Assembly (NCBI RefSeq): GCF_004570345.1
Contig: NZ_SPQM01000038.1
Location: 1 to 37,544, forward strand
DNA from: Blastococcus sp. CT_GayMR20
Lineage (GTDB): Bacteria > Actinomycetota > Actinomycetes > Mycobacteriales > Geodermatophilaceae
Direction: 5' to 3'
Length of the DNA: 37,544 nt
Shown: positions 1-7,675 of the stretch, piece after piece
How the letters are laid out: each line of letters begins with the position of its first letter
How positions within the stretch are numbered: the first letter of the stretch is position 1
Notes under the pieces: generated by a model
What the model was told of the DNA's origin: nothing
The model's database searches: none
Seen by the model: only the letters and a program-made list of their open reading frames with translations
Program-made: the position numbers and the translations under genes

Positions 1-1
1 G

Positions 2-376
2 GAGCGGATGATCGTCCTCTCCGAGGCCGTCGGCCTGCTCCGCTTCCTGTTCGTCGACGAGGTCGAGATCGACCCGGTCTCGGCCGAGAAGCAGCTGAAG
101 GGGACCGACGCGGTGGAGGTGCTGGACGCGGCCACCGCCGCCCTCTCGGCGCTGACCGACTGGAGCACCGCTGCGGTGGAGGAGGCGCTCAAGGACGCCC
201 TGGTCGAGGGCCTCGGTCGCAAGCCGCGCCAGGCGTTCGGGCCGGTCCGCGTCGCGATCAGCGGTCGGACCGTCTCCCCGCCGCTGTACGAGTCGATCGA
301 GCTGCTCGGGCGCGAGCGCACGCTGGCCCGGTTGGCCGCCGCCCGCACGCTGGCCGAGCAGCCGCCCGCCGGATGA
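2..376 (+). CDS. gltX: Glutamyl-tRNA synthetase, C-terminal fragment
   Basis: The window opens inside this gene; about 124 codons of the 3' end remain. The product charges tRNA-Glu with glutamate in the cytoplasm. The fragment is the all-helical anticodon-binding part of a class I GluRS: it starts near a VLSEAVGLL stretch and ends with the conserved FGPVRVAISG and SPPLYESIELLGRERTLARL segment typical of bacterial GluRS C-termini. The catalytic HIGH and KMSKS motifs lie upstream of the window. The gene overlaps the next one by four bases (ATGA at 373). It sits just upstream of tRNA-Gln and tRNA-Glu genes, a linkage also seen in mycobacteria and streptomycetes. The identification rests on the family-typical C-terminus and the context. 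Confidence 0.93.
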   Translation, partial: ERMIVLSEAVGLLRFLFVDEVEIDPVSAEKQLKGTDAVEVLDAATAALSALTDWSTAAVEEALKDALVEGLGRKPRQAFGPVRVAISGRTVSPPLYESIELLGRERTLARLAAARTLAEQPPAG

Positions 377-1494
377 CCGGACCGTGGCCAGGGGACCCGG
401 CTGTCGACGAGCCGTACACCGGCCCACCCCCCATGCTGCGGCCCCAGCAGGTGCTGCTCCGGCCGCCGGCGGTTCCGTGGCAGGCGGCGCCGGCCTGGCA
501 GCAGGCGGTGCTCCGGTTCCCGCCCCCGCCGCCGCAGTTCTGGACGCCGCCCCCCGGCACGCCGCCCCACGACGTCCCCCGGCCGTTCCTGCAGGTGATG
601 CGCTCGCGGGACTGGGCCTGGTGGCGGCCGCTGCTCGGCCTGCTGCTGATCAGCGTCGTCTACGTCGTCGCCGTCGTCGTCGTCGGCCTCCTGGCGCTGG
701 TCACCGGCCTGGCGCCGGACCTCGACCTGCTCGACCTGGTCGATCCCGCCGTCCTGCTCGTGACCAACCTGGCCTTGATCGTCGCCGTCCCCGTGGTGTG
801 GCTGGCGTGGGCGGCGGCGCACGGCATGCGGATCGGGTGGTCGTCGTCGGTTCTGGCGCGGCTGCGCTGGCGGCTGATCCCGCCGTTCACGCTGATCGCG
901 CTGTTCACGCTCGGGACGGGCATCGGCCTGTCGATCCTGCTGTCGGTCCTCCTGGGCGAGGAGGCGGTCACCGGTCCCGTGGCCGACTACGGCTGGCTGC
1001 TCGTCGTGGTCCTCCTCACCACGCCGCTGCAGTCCGCGGCGGAGGAGTACCTGTTCCGGGGGTACCTCAGCCAGGCGATCGCCGGCTGGATCCGCGGACC
1101 CGCGGCCGGGGCGCTGGTGGCCGGAGTGCTCACCGCCGCCCTGTTCTCCCTCGCGCACGCCCCGGGGGACTGGCCGACCTTCCTCGACCGCTTCGCGTTC
1201 GGCCTCGCCGCCTCCGCCGTCGTCTGGCTGACCGGTGGGCTCGAGGCGGCGATCGTGCTGCACGCGGTCAACAACGTGCTGGTCTTCGTGCTCGCGGGGG
1301 CGCTGGGGGAGGCGGTGGCCACCGAGGAGGTTCCGGACGGGACCGGCCTGCTGTTCCTCGCGGTCAGCCTGCTCACGATGGCCGCGTACGTCGCGCTGGT
1401 CGGCCGTGCGGCACGTCGGTTGAGACCCGAGACGCACACCGCGGCCCAGGACCTGCGGCGCCCACCCGCGCTGCTGCCGGCACCCGTCCGCTGA
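373..1494 (+). CDS. CPBP-family intramembrane glutamic protease
   Basis: A polytopic membrane protein of 373 aa. The first ~75 residues are proline-rich and probably cytosolic; about eight hydrophobic segments follow from residue ~85. The three CPBP (Abi/CAAX-protease-like) motifs are intact: E224-E225-x3-R229, F258-x3-H262 and H297-x3-N301. By homology these form the active site of membrane proteases of the Rce1 type; the bacterial substrates are mostly unknown. The ATG start overlaps the gltX stop by four bases (ATGA), so the two are probably co-transcribed and translationally coupled. A C-terminal basic tail of about 30 residues follows the last membrane segment. A 10-bp hairpin lies just after the stop. 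The family call is secure; the substrate cannot be told from sequence. Confidence 0.9.
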   Translation: MTGPWPGDPAVDEPYTGPPPMLRPQQVLLRPPAVPWQAAPAWQQAVLRFPPPPPQFWTPPPGTPPHDVPRPFLQVMRSRDWAWWRPLLGLLLISVVYVVAVVVVGLLALVTGLAPDLDLLDLVDPAVLLVTNLALIVAVPVVWLAWAAAHGMRIGWSSSVLARLRWRLIPPFTLIALFTLGTGIGLSILLSVLLGEEAVTGPVADYGWLLVVVLLTTPLQSAAEEYLFRGYLSQAIAGWIRGPAAGALVAGVLTAALFSLAHAPGDWPTFLDRFAFGLAASAVVWLTGGLEAAIVLHAVNNVLVFVLAGALGEAVATEEVPDGTGLLFLAVSLLTMAAYVALVGRAARRLRPETHTAAQDLRRPPALLPAPVR

Positions 1495-1502
1495 CCCGCC
1501 GA

Positions 1503-1531
1503 CCCCGGGGCGGTGCCACTGCGCCCCGGGG
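1503..1531 (+). terminator. GC-rich hairpin after the CPBP protease gene
   Basis: A perfect 10-bp stem (CCCCGGGGCG at 1503-1512 with CGCCCCGGGG at 1522-1531) closes a 9-nt loop, starting 8 nt after the stop codon. There is no clear U-run. Such U-less hairpins are common terminators in actinobacteria. It probably ends the gltX-CPBP transcript ahead of the tRNA genes. Confidence 0.6.
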
Positions 1532-1538
1532 CGTCGGG

Positions 1539-1544
1539 TATCGT
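1539..1544 (+). promoter_or_regulatory. Possible -10 box for tRNA-Gln
   Basis: TATCGT lies 28 nt upstream of the mature 5' end of tRNA-Gln and after the preceding hairpin, where a tRNA promoter would be expected. No convincing -35 is visible. Weak support. Confidence 0.3.
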
Positions 1545-1572
1545 CTTCTGCGGCGCCGCGAGGTGCCACCCA

Positions 1573-1644
1573 TGGGGTATGGGGTAATTGGCAGCCCGAC
1601 GGTTTCTGGTTCCGTTAGTCTAGGTTCGAGTCCTGGTACCCCAG
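1573..1644 (+). tRNA. tRNA-Gln (anticodon CTG)
   Basis: A 72-nt cloverleaf. The acceptor stem TGGGGTA (1573-1579) pairs with TACCCCA (1637-1643); G1644 is the discriminator and no CCA is encoded. The weak U1-A72 pair is typical of tRNA-Gln. The anticodon loop is 1604-1610 with anticodon CTG at 1606-1608; the last anticodon-stem pair is a T-T mismatch. The T arm carries the usual GGTTCGAGTCC. It reads CAG codons, the dominant Gln codon in this GC-rich DNA. It lies downstream of gltX, as in other actinobacteria. Confidence 0.95.
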
Positions 1645-1677
1645 CGAGGAAGCAGTTCTCTCCTCCGCAGCACGCAC

Positions 1678-1750
1678 GGCCCCGTCGTCTAGCGGCCCAG
1701 GACGCCGCCCTCTCACGGCGGTAGCGAGGGTTCGAATCCCTTCGGGGCTA
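1678..1750 (+). tRNA. tRNA-Glu (anticodon CTC), copy 1
   Basis: A 73-nt cloverleaf. Acceptor GGCCCCG (1678-1684) pairs with CGGGGCT (1743-1749) with a G-T first pair; A1750 is the discriminator and no CCA is encoded. The anticodon stem CCGCC/GGCGG closes a loop with CTC at 1712-1714. It differs from the copy at 1854 at one D-loop base (C1698 here, T1874 there). A strong hairpin follows 8 nt after its end. Confidence 0.96.
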
Positions 1751-1758
1751 CGCAGCAC

Positions 1759-1790
1759 GAGAACCCCCGGCCATCCGGCCGGGGGTTCTC
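1759..1790 (+). terminator. Strong terminator after tRNA-Glu copy 1
   Basis: A perfect 14-bp stem, GAGAACCCCCGGCC at 1759-1772 and its complement at 1777-1790, with a 4-nt ATCC loop. It is followed by a short T-containing stretch. It would end transcripts of tRNA-Gln and tRNA-Glu copy 1. Confidence 0.85.
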
Positions 1791-1853
1791 TGCGTTCCCG
1801 CCCACCCGCGGACGCCGGCACCGGAGCGGCATGGCAAAATGGCGGGCGCACAC

Positions 1854-1926
1854 GGCCCCGTCGTCTAGCGGCCTAGGACGCCGCCCTCTCACGGCGGTAG
1901 CGAGGGTTCGAATCCCTTCGGGGCTA
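1854..1926 (+). tRNA. tRNA-Glu (anticodon CTC), copy 2
   Basis: Same cloverleaf as copy 1 with a single D-loop difference. Acceptor GGCCCCG (1854-1860) pairs with CGGGGCT (1919-1925); A1926 is the discriminator; anticodon CTC at 1888-1890; no CCA encoded. Because copy 1 is followed by its own strong terminator, this copy probably has its own promoter. CAAAAT at 1835-1840, 13 nt upstream of the tRNA 5' end, is a possible -10. Confidence 0.96.
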
Positions 1927-1935
1927 CACCGTGCG

Positions 1936-1965
1936 AGAGCCCCCGACCGCCCGGTCGGGGGCTCT
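1936..1965 (+). terminator. Strong terminator after tRNA-Glu copy 2
   Basis: A perfect 13-bp stem, AGAGCCCCCGACC at 1936-1948 and its complement at 1953-1965, with a 4-nt GCCC loop and a trailing TT. It separates the tRNA gene from the galactose operon promoter. Confidence 0.85.
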
Positions 1966-2007
1966 TGCCGTTCCGGGACCGATTGGCCCGCTGATCTTCG
2001 CGGGCGA

Positions 2008-2013
2008 TAGCGT
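2008..2013 (+). promoter_or_regulatory. Likely leaderless -10 box for galT
   Basis: TAGCGT fits the actinobacterial -10 consensus TANNNT and ends 6 nt before the galT ATG, which would place the transcription start at or near the first base of the codon. There is no Shine-Dalgarno sequence before this ATG, in keeping with a leaderless mRNA. TTGGCC at 1983-1988 is a weak -35 candidate with a long spacer. No galactose-specific operator palindrome is evident. Confidence 0.5.
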
Positions 2014-2019
2014 CGGGCC

Positions 2020-3108
2020 ATGATCCGGACGAGTCGTCGCCTGGCCGACGGCCGCGAGATCCTGTACTTCGATCGCGATCCGGTTCCGCGCGAGGCCGTC
2101 GACACCCGCGACCTGCCGGCCGTCGCCACCCGTTCCCAGCTGCGCTACGACGCCCTCCTCGGGGAGTGGGTCGCGCTGGCGTCCCACCGGCAGACCCGCA
2201 CGTTCCTCCCGCCGGCCGACGAGTGCCCCCTGGACCCGTCCCGGCCCGGCCGGCCGACCGAGATCCCCGAGAGCGACTACCAGGTGGTGGTCTTCGAGAA
2301 CCGGTTCCCGTCCCTGGCCACCGGGGTGGAGCGCGATGTCCCCCCGTCGGCGCCCGGCAATCCATTGGCGGAGTTGCGTCCGGGCTTCGGTCGCTGCGAG
2401 GTGGTCTGCTTCACCAGCGAGCACGACCGGGTGTTCGCCGACCTCGGTGCCGACCGGGCGCGGCTCGTCGTCGACGTGTGGGCCGACCGGACGGCGGAGC
2501 TGAGTGCCCTCGACGGGGTGGAGCAGGTCTTCTGCTTCGAGAACCACGGCGAGGAGATCGGCGTGACCCTCTCGCACCCGCACGGGCAGATCTACGCCTA
2601 CCCGTTCGTGACGCCCCGGGTGGAGAAGGTGCTGGCGTCCGTCCGGCGGCACCGCGAGGCCACGAGTGGCGACCTGTTCGCCGAGGTGGTCGCCGCGGAG
2701 GCCACCGGGCCGCGGGTCGTGGCCGCCAACGAGCTCTGGACCGCCTTCGTCCCCGCCGCCGCCCGCTGGCCCTACGAGGTGCAGTTCTTCCCGCTGCGCA
2801 AGGTCGCCGACCTGCCCGAGCTCACCGACGCCGAGCGGGACGCCTTCGTCGAGGTCTACCTCGACGTGCTGGCCCGCTTCGCCCGCCGGTTCGACACCCC
2901 GATGCCCTACATCGCCTCCTGGAACCAGGCGCCCCGACGCGGCCGGCACGACTGGTGGCTGCACCTGCAGCTGTTCTCCCTTCGCCGCGCGCCGGGCAAG
3001 CTGAAGTACCTCGCCGGCTCCGAGTCCGGCATGGGCGCCTTCATCACCGACACCAACCCCGAGGACGTCGCCGAGCAGCTGCGCGCCGTGAAGGTGACGG
3101 TCGAGTGA
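2020..3108 (+). CDS. galT: Galactose-1-phosphate uridylyltransferase
   Basis: Leloir-pathway enzyme (362 aa) that exchanges galactose-1-P with UDP-glucose to give UDP-galactose and glucose-1-P in the cytoplasm. It belongs to the HIT superfamily. The catalytic H186-P-H188-G-Q motif is intact, with H188 as the nucleophile that is uridylylated. The FENRFPSL segment and the C-terminal SWNQAPRRGRHDWWLHLQ segment are also family-typical. Of the zinc ligands known in E. coli GalT (Cys, Cys, His, His), C69, H135 and H186 are present, but the second Cys of CxxC is Asp (C69-P-L-D72). The gene leads an operon with galK and a sodium/solute symporter; galE is not in this window. The ATG at 2020 is chosen because the homology begins there and a TANNNT box lies just upstream. 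Confidence 0.95.
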   Translation: MIRTSRRLADGREILYFDRDPVPREAVDTRDLPAVATRSQLRYDALLGEWVALASHRQTRTFLPPADECPLDPSRPGRPTEIPESDYQVVVFENRFPSLATGVERDVPPSAPGNPLAELRPGFGRCEVVCFTSEHDRVFADLGADRARLVVDVWADRTAELSALDGVEQVFCFENHGEEIGVTLSHPHGQIYAYPFVTPRVEKVLASVRRHREATSGDLFAEVVAAEATGPRVVAANELWTAFVPAAARWPYEVQFFPLRKVADLPELTDAERDAFVEVYLDVLARFARRFDTPMPYIASWNQAPRRGRHDWWLHLQLFSLRRAPGKLKYLAGSESGMGAFITDTNPEDVAEQLRAVKVTVE

Positions 3109-3149
3109 GCATCGCACGGAGCGCCAGCGACCGAGGAGCGGAGCGAGGC
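3106..3149 (+). repeat. Intergenic repeat, copy A (galT-galK)
   Basis: This stretch begins at the galT stop codon with TGAGCATCGCA and continues with GAGCG/CGAGGAGCGGAG-type purine-rich repeats. The same opening block and the CGAGGAGCGGAG block recur at 17891-17925 after gpsA. Both copies sit directly behind a stop codon. This suggests a dispersed intergenic repeat family. It is not an insertion sequence, because no ORF or long terminal inverted repeats are associated. Confidence 0.6.
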
Positions 3150-3181
3150 CGGAACCGAACCGTCAGCACCGTCGTGGTCGA

Positions 3182-4336
3182 GTGAGGACCGACGCAGAGG
3201 CGGCCCCGATCGCCGCCGAGGCGTTCACCGACCGCTTCGGGACGGCGCCCGAGGGCGTCTGGGCCGCGCCCGGCCGGGTGAACGTGATCGGTGAGCACAC
3301 CGACTACAACGACGGCTTCGTGCTGCCCGTGGCGCTACCGCACACCACTCGAGCGGCGGTCGCCCGGCGCACCGACGGCCGCGTCGCGCTGGCTTCGCTG
3401 CAGGGCGGCGGGGCGCTGGTCGAGCTGGCGGTCGACGAGCTGACCCCCGGCAGGCCGGACGGCTGGGCCGGCTATCCGGCCGGGGTGGTCGAGGGGCTCC
3501 GTGACCGGCTGGCCGGCGGGGTGAGCGTCCTGGTGGACACCGACGTCCCGGTGGGCGCAGGCCTGTCGTCGTCCGCGGCGCTGACCTGCTCGGTCGCGCT
3601 CGCGCTGAGCGACCTCGTCGCACCGGAGCTCGGGCGCACCGACCTGGTGGAGCTGGCCCGCCGGTCGGAGAACGACTTCGTCGGGGCGCCGACGGGCATC
3701 CTCGACCAGTCGGCCTCGCTGCTGTGCACCGCCGGCAACGCGCTCTTCCTCGACACCCGCGAGCGGCGGACCGACCAGGTGCCGCTGGATCTGGCCGCCG
3801 CCGGCCTGGAGCTCCTGGTCGTCGACACCGGCACCTCGCACACGCACGCCGACGGCGGCTACGGCGACCGCCGGCGCGAGTGCGAGGAGGCCGCCGCCCG
3901 GCTCGGCGTCCCGGCCCTGCGCGACATCGCCGACGTCGCCGGCCTGGCGGGACTGGACGACGACGTGCTGCTCCGCCGGGCCCGGCACATCGTCACCGAG
4001 AACGCCCGTGTGCTCGAGGTGGTCCGCATCCTGCGCGGCAGCGCCGACCCGCGGGACATCGGGCCGGTCCTGACGGAGGGTCACGTCTCGCTGCGCGACG
4101 ACTTCCAGATCTCCACCGTCGAGCTCGACGCCTGCGTCGACGCGGCCGTCGGGGCCGGGGCGCACGGGGCCCGCATGGTCGGGGGCGGCTTCGGCGGCAG
4201 CGCCGTGGTGCTCGTCGACCGCGACCGCGCCGACGCGGTCGCCGAGGCGGTCCGGACGAGGTTCGCGCGCGAGGGGTTCGCCGCGCCGAGGACGTTCGAC
4301 GTGGTGCCGTCGGCCGGTGCCCGCCGCATCGCCTGA
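3182..4336 (+). CDS. galK: Galactokinase
   Basis: GHMP-family kinase of 384 aa that phosphorylates alpha-D-galactose at C1 with ATP, giving the GalT substrate. The galactokinase signature GRVNVIGEHTDY is at residues 31-42, the ATP-binding PVGAGLSSSAA around residues 123-133, and the C-terminal GHMP motif GARMVGGGFGGSAVVL near residue 330. Length is normal for bacterial GalK. The GTG start at 3182 precedes the conserved N-terminal domain by the usual ~25 residues; no strong ribosome-binding site is seen. It follows galT after 73 nt that hold an intergenic repeat, and is followed 12 nt later by the symporter gene, so the three probably form one transcript. Confidence 0.96.
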   Translation: MRTDAEAAPIAAEAFTDRFGTAPEGVWAAPGRVNVIGEHTDYNDGFVLPVALPHTTRAAVARRTDGRVALASLQGGGALVELAVDELTPGRPDGWAGYPAGVVEGLRDRLAGGVSVLVDTDVPVGAGLSSSAALTCSVALALSDLVAPELGRTDLVELARRSENDFVGAPTGILDQSASLLCTAGNALFLDTRERRTDQVPLDLAAAGLELLVVDTGTSHTHADGGYGDRRRECEEAAARLGVPALRDIADVAGLAGLDDDVLLRRARHIVTENARVLEVVRILRGSADPRDIGPVLTEGHVSLRDDFQISTVELDACVDAAVGAGAHGARMVGGGFGGSAVVLVDRDRADAVAEAVRTRFAREGFAAPRTFDVVPSAGARRIA

Positions 4337-4348
4337 CCGAGGAGGACC

Positions 4349-6022
4349 GTGGACGACACCCTGAGGCTGGACGCGAACGTCGTCGACTACGCGCTGGTCG
4401 CCGTCTACTTCGCGGTCGTCCTGCTGATCGGGCTCGCTGCCCGCCGGCGCGTGTCCGACAGCCTCGACTTCTTCCTGTCCGGCCGGTCGCTGCCGGCCTG
4501 GGTGACCGGGCTGGCGTTCATCTCGGCCAACCTGGGCGCGGTCGAGATCATCGGGATGTCGGCGAACGGCGCCCAGTACGGCATGGCGACGATGCACTAC
4601 TTCTGGATCGGTGCCGTCCCGGCCATGCTCTTCCTGGGCGTCGTCATGATGCCCTTCTACTTCGGCTCGAAGGTCCGCAGCGTCCCGGAGTTCATGCGCC
4701 GCCGGTTCGGAACAGGCGCGCACCTGGTCAACGCGATCAGCTTCGCCGTCGCCCAGGTCCTCATCGCCGGGATCAACCTGTACCTGCTGGCGACGATCGT
4801 CGGCTCGCTGCTCGGCTGGCCGCTGTGGGTGTCGCTGATCCTCGCCGCGGTCATCGTCCTCAGCTACATCACGCTGGGCGGGCTCTCGGCGGCGATCTAC
4901 AACGAGGTCCTGCAGTTCTTCGTCATCGTCGCTGCCCTCCTGCCACTGACCCTGATCGGGCTGCACAAGGTCGGGGGGATCGGCGGTTTCATCGACGCCG
5001 TCCGCGAGTCACCGGGTGGGGAGGAGCAGCTATCCTCCTGGCCCGCGACGAACCTCTCCGGCTTCGAGAACCCGGTGTGGTCGGTGATCGGGATCGTCTT
5101 CGGCCTCGGGTTCGTGCTGTCGTTCGGCTACTGGACGACGAACTTCGTCGAGGTGCAGCGGGCGATGGCGACCAAGTCGATGTCCGCGGCCCGGAGCACC
5201 CCGATCATCGGCGCCTTCCCGAAGATGTTCGTGCCGTTCATCGTCGTCATCCCGGGCATGATCGCCGGCGTCCTGGTGACCGAGATGATCGACTACAAGG
5301 CCGATCCCACGGGCGGCGGCGACATCGACTACAACGACGCGATCCTGCTGCTGATCCGCGACGTCCTGCCCAACGGTCTGCTGGGCATCGCGATCGCGGG
5401 TCTGCTGGCGGCCTTCATGGCGGGCATGGCGGCCAACATCTCGTCCTTCAACACCGTCTTCAGCTACGACCTGTGGCAGCAGTACGTGAAGAAGGACCGG
5501 CCCGACGACTACTACCTGCGGGTCGGCCGGTGGGCCACGGTCGGTGCCACGGCGGCGGCGGTCGGGACGGCGCTGATCGCGGCAGGCTACGACAACCTGA
5601 TGGACTACCTGCAGACGCTCTTCGGGTTCTTCAACGCCCCGTTGTTCGCGACGTTCATCCTCGGCATGTTCTGGAAGCGGATGACCCCGACCGCCGGGTG
5701 GGTCGGCCTGGTCTCCGGCACCGTCGCCGCGATCACCGTCGACCGGCTGGTGGCCGCCGGGGTGTTCGACCTGCCGGGTCAGGGCGGTGCCTTCGTGGCG
5801 GCCGGCGCGGCGTTCGTGGTCGACATCGTGGTGAGCGTGGCGGTCACCCAGGTGACCGCGCCGAAGCCGGTGAGCGAGCTCGCCGGGCTGGTGTACTCCG
5901 AGACGCCCAAGGAGCAGCGGACCGATCCCGAGGCCCATCGCCTGCCCTGGTACCAGTCGCCGGTGCCGCTGGCCGGGATCGCGCTGGCCATGGTGGTCGC
6001 CCTGAACGTGATCTTCCGATGA
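4349..6022 (+). CDS. Sodium:solute symporter (SSS family), probable galactose uptake
   Basis: A 557-aa integral membrane protein of the SSS/SGLT family (LeuT fold), with about 13-14 hydrophobic segments. Family features include FFLSGRSLPAWVTGLAFISANLGA in the first helices, YITLGGLSAAIYNEVLQFF, and a long segment around YWTTNFVEVQRAMATKSM, the region that in Vibrio SGLT contributes to sugar binding. The GTG start at 4349 has a good ribosome-binding site (GAGGAGG) 7 nt upstream. Substrate is inferred from context: the gene lies 12 nt behind galK, and SGLT relatives carry glucose or galactose with Na+. Sequence alone cannot separate galactose from a related sugar. A small 2-TM gene follows directly. 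Confidence 0.9.
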   Translation: MDDTLRLDANVVDYALVAVYFAVVLLIGLAARRRVSDSLDFFLSGRSLPAWVTGLAFISANLGAVEIIGMSANGAQYGMATMHYFWIGAVPAMLFLGVVMMPFYFGSKVRSVPEFMRRRFGTGAHLVNAISFAVAQVLIAGINLYLLATIVGSLLGWPLWVSLILAAVIVLSYITLGGLSAAIYNEVLQFFVIVAALLPLTLIGLHKVGGIGGFIDAVRESPGGEEQLSSWPATNLSGFENPVWSVIGIVFGLGFVLSFGYWTTNFVEVQRAMATKSMSAARSTPIIGAFPKMFVPFIVVIPGMIAGVLVTEMIDYKADPTGGGDIDYNDAILLLIRDVLPNGLLGIAIAGLLAAFMAGMAANISSFNTVFSYDLWQQYVKKDRPDDYYLRVGRWATVGATAAAVGTALIAAGYDNLMDYLQTLFGFFNAPLFATFILGMFWKRMTPTAGWVGLVSGTVAAITVDRLVAAGVFDLPGQGGAFVAAGAAFVVDIVVSVAVTQVTAPKPVSELAGLVYSETPKEQRTDPEAHRLPWYQSPVPLAGIALAMVVALNVIFR

Positions 6023-6035
6023 GAGGGGCTCGTCG

Positions 6036-6302
6036 ATGAGCGACAAGCAGACCGCCGGGGCGTTCGACGTCCGCAACGTGATCGCCGGCCTCATCGGCTT
6101 CTACGGCGTCGTCCTCGTGATCGTCGGCCTCGTCGACCGGTCGGAGGAGGCGCTGGCGAAGGCAGACGGCGTCAACGCGAACCTGTGGGCCGGGATCGCG
6201 ATGGTCGTCGTCGCGGCGGGCTTCGCCCTCTGGTCTCGACTGCGCCCGATCGTCGTCGAGACCCCGAAGCGCACCGGTGGCGACGAGGCGGTCCGCGAGT
6301 AG
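6036..6302 (+). CDS. Small two-helix membrane protein after the symporter
   Basis: An 88-aa protein with two hydrophobic helices (about residues 14-33 and 48-66) joined by a short polar loop, and a basic C-terminus. No known domain is recognised. The ATG start follows the symporter stop by 13 nt, with an AGAGGGG ribosome-binding site, so it is very probably co-translated with the transporter. Its stop codon overlaps the next gene's GTG by one base. An accessory subunit or stabiliser of the symporter is one possibility from position alone. There is no direct evidence for that. Confidence 0.8.
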   Translation: MSDKQTAGAFDVRNVIAGLIGFYGVVLVIVGLVDRSEEALAKADGVNANLWAGIAMVVVAAGFALWSRLRPIVVETPKRTGGDEAVRE

Positions 6303-7675
6303 TGCCTGCACCACCGGCGTCCCGCCGTCGGTGGGGGGACGTCGCACTGGCGGCGGCGCTGTACGGGGTCGCTGCCGTGCTCGGGCTGGCCTCCGTCGCG
6401 GCGGTGAACGCTCAGCAGCTGCTGACCGGTGAGGAGGCGTCGGTCAGCGCGCTGGACGTCGTCGCGGTGCCCGCCCGCTTCCAGCCCACGGAGTTCGCCA
6501 CCAACTTCGCCGGCCACCTGCACTTCTGGGCCTTCTCGCACCTGGATCCCGACATCGACCTGTTCTACGGCCGGGACGGCAAGGCGCTGACCATGGCGCT
6601 GATCGCGCCGCTGGTCTTCCTGACACTGCGCCGCCGGCTGGACTGCGGCCGCACCGTCTCGGTGTTCGGGGCACTGCTCGCGGTGCTCCTGCCTGGCGTC
6701 AGCGCCCTCGCCTGGCTGGCCACGGAGAACGGGCTCGAGGCCGTGTGGGGTCTGGCCTCGCTGCTCCTCGCGACGTCACGGCGGCGGACATGGGTGCTCG
6801 CACCGGTGGGCGCCAGCATCGCGGTCTCCACCTACGGGGCAGGCCTGGCATGGGCGGCTGCGGTCGCCCTGGTCCTGGCGGCGCGGGTGGTCCGGTCCGA
6901 TCGGCGCCTCCGCGACGCGACGGCGACCGGAGTGACGAGCGTCGCGGCGGTGGGCATCGTGCTGTTCCCACTCGTGTGGTGGCGGGAGGGCGGACGGGTC
7001 CTCGTGGGGGGAGGCTCCCCGGAAGATGCCGCGCCGGGAGTGGCACTGACGACCCTCGTGGAGGAACTGGCCGGAGGCGGCGACTCCTACTACTTCTTCA
7101 CCCACGCGCCGGCGCTCGGCTCCCCGTGGCTGGCCGCCGTCCTGACCGGGGCACTGGTGGCAGCGACAGCCTGGCGGCCTGCGCTGTGGCCGTGGACGGC
7201 CACCGTCGCGCTGACGGTGATCCTGTACGCCCTCAGCGGCGGGATCCTCGGCGCCCGGCGGCTGATCGCGGTGCCGGTGGTGGCGGCCATCGCACTGGCC
7301 GTGGCGCTGGAGCTCGTCTCCGGCCGCCTCCTTCCCCGGGCCCGCACGGTGCTGGTGACCGCGGTCGCGCTGGCGGTGCTCGGGCCGCTGGGGGTGCAGC
7401 ATCTCGACATGCGCACGGAGTGGGCGACCGGTCGGTACGCGCTGCCGGACGACTTCCTCTTCCCGATGGCGGAGGGCCGGACGATGCCCGAGGAGGTCGC
7501 CGCGCTCACCGCGGACCTGAACGCCGGGGAGGCGACCTACCGGGAGGTGGCCCGCGAGAGGGACGGCGGGCGGTCCCTGGCGATGGTCTGGCTGCTCGCC
7601 GCCCGTCGCGGCGGCGACCTGACGGGGCTGGCCGGGCCCGAGGACATCGAGGAGCTGATCAGCCGAGGACCGTGA
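6302..7675 (+). CDS. Polytopic membrane protein of unknown function
   Basis: A 457-aa protein with about nine or ten hydrophobic segments, a large polar loop after the first helix (about residues 38-95, containing HLDPDIDLFYGRDGKAL) and a soluble C-terminal tail of about 85 residues. I do not recognise the family. One first-helix, large-loop, many-helix layout is that of GT-C glycosyltransferases (ArnT/PMT-like), whose catalytic acidic residues sit in the first loop. That resemblance is only topological. The GTG start at 6302 is chosen because it overlaps the upstream TAG (TAGTG) and lies just before the first helix; the same reading frame is open further upstream inside the small gene. It is the last gene of the galactose operon and overlaps the oppositely oriented sulfite-oxidase-like gene by 17 nt. 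Confidence 0.75.
   Translation: MPAPPASRRRWGDVALAAALYGVAAVLGLASVAAVNAQQLLTGEEASVSALDVVAVPARFQPTEFATNFAGHLHFWAFSHLDPDIDLFYGRDGKALTMALIAPLVFLTLRRRLDCGRTVSVFGALLAVLLPGVSALAWLATENGLEAVWGLASLLLATSRRRTWVLAPVGASIAVSTYGAGLAWAAAVALVLAARVVRSDRRLRDATATGVTSVAAVGIVLFPLVWWREGGRVLVGGGSPEDAAPGVALTTLVEELAGGGDSYYFFTHAPALGSPWLAAVLTGALVAATAWRPALWPWTATVALTVILYALSGGILGARRLIAVPVVAAIALAVALELVSGRLLPRARTVLVTAVALAVLGPLGVQHLDMRTEWATGRYALPDDFLFPMAEGRTMPEEVAALTADLNAGEATYREVARERDGGRSLAMVWLLAARRGGDLTGLAGPEDIEELISRGP

Noticed and set aside
1678..1926. tRNA-Glu duplication as attL/attR of an integrated element
   Set aside because: The two full-length tRNAs are about 100 bp apart with only a terminator between them; there is no integrase or phage gene, and no matching direct repeat elsewhere in the window.
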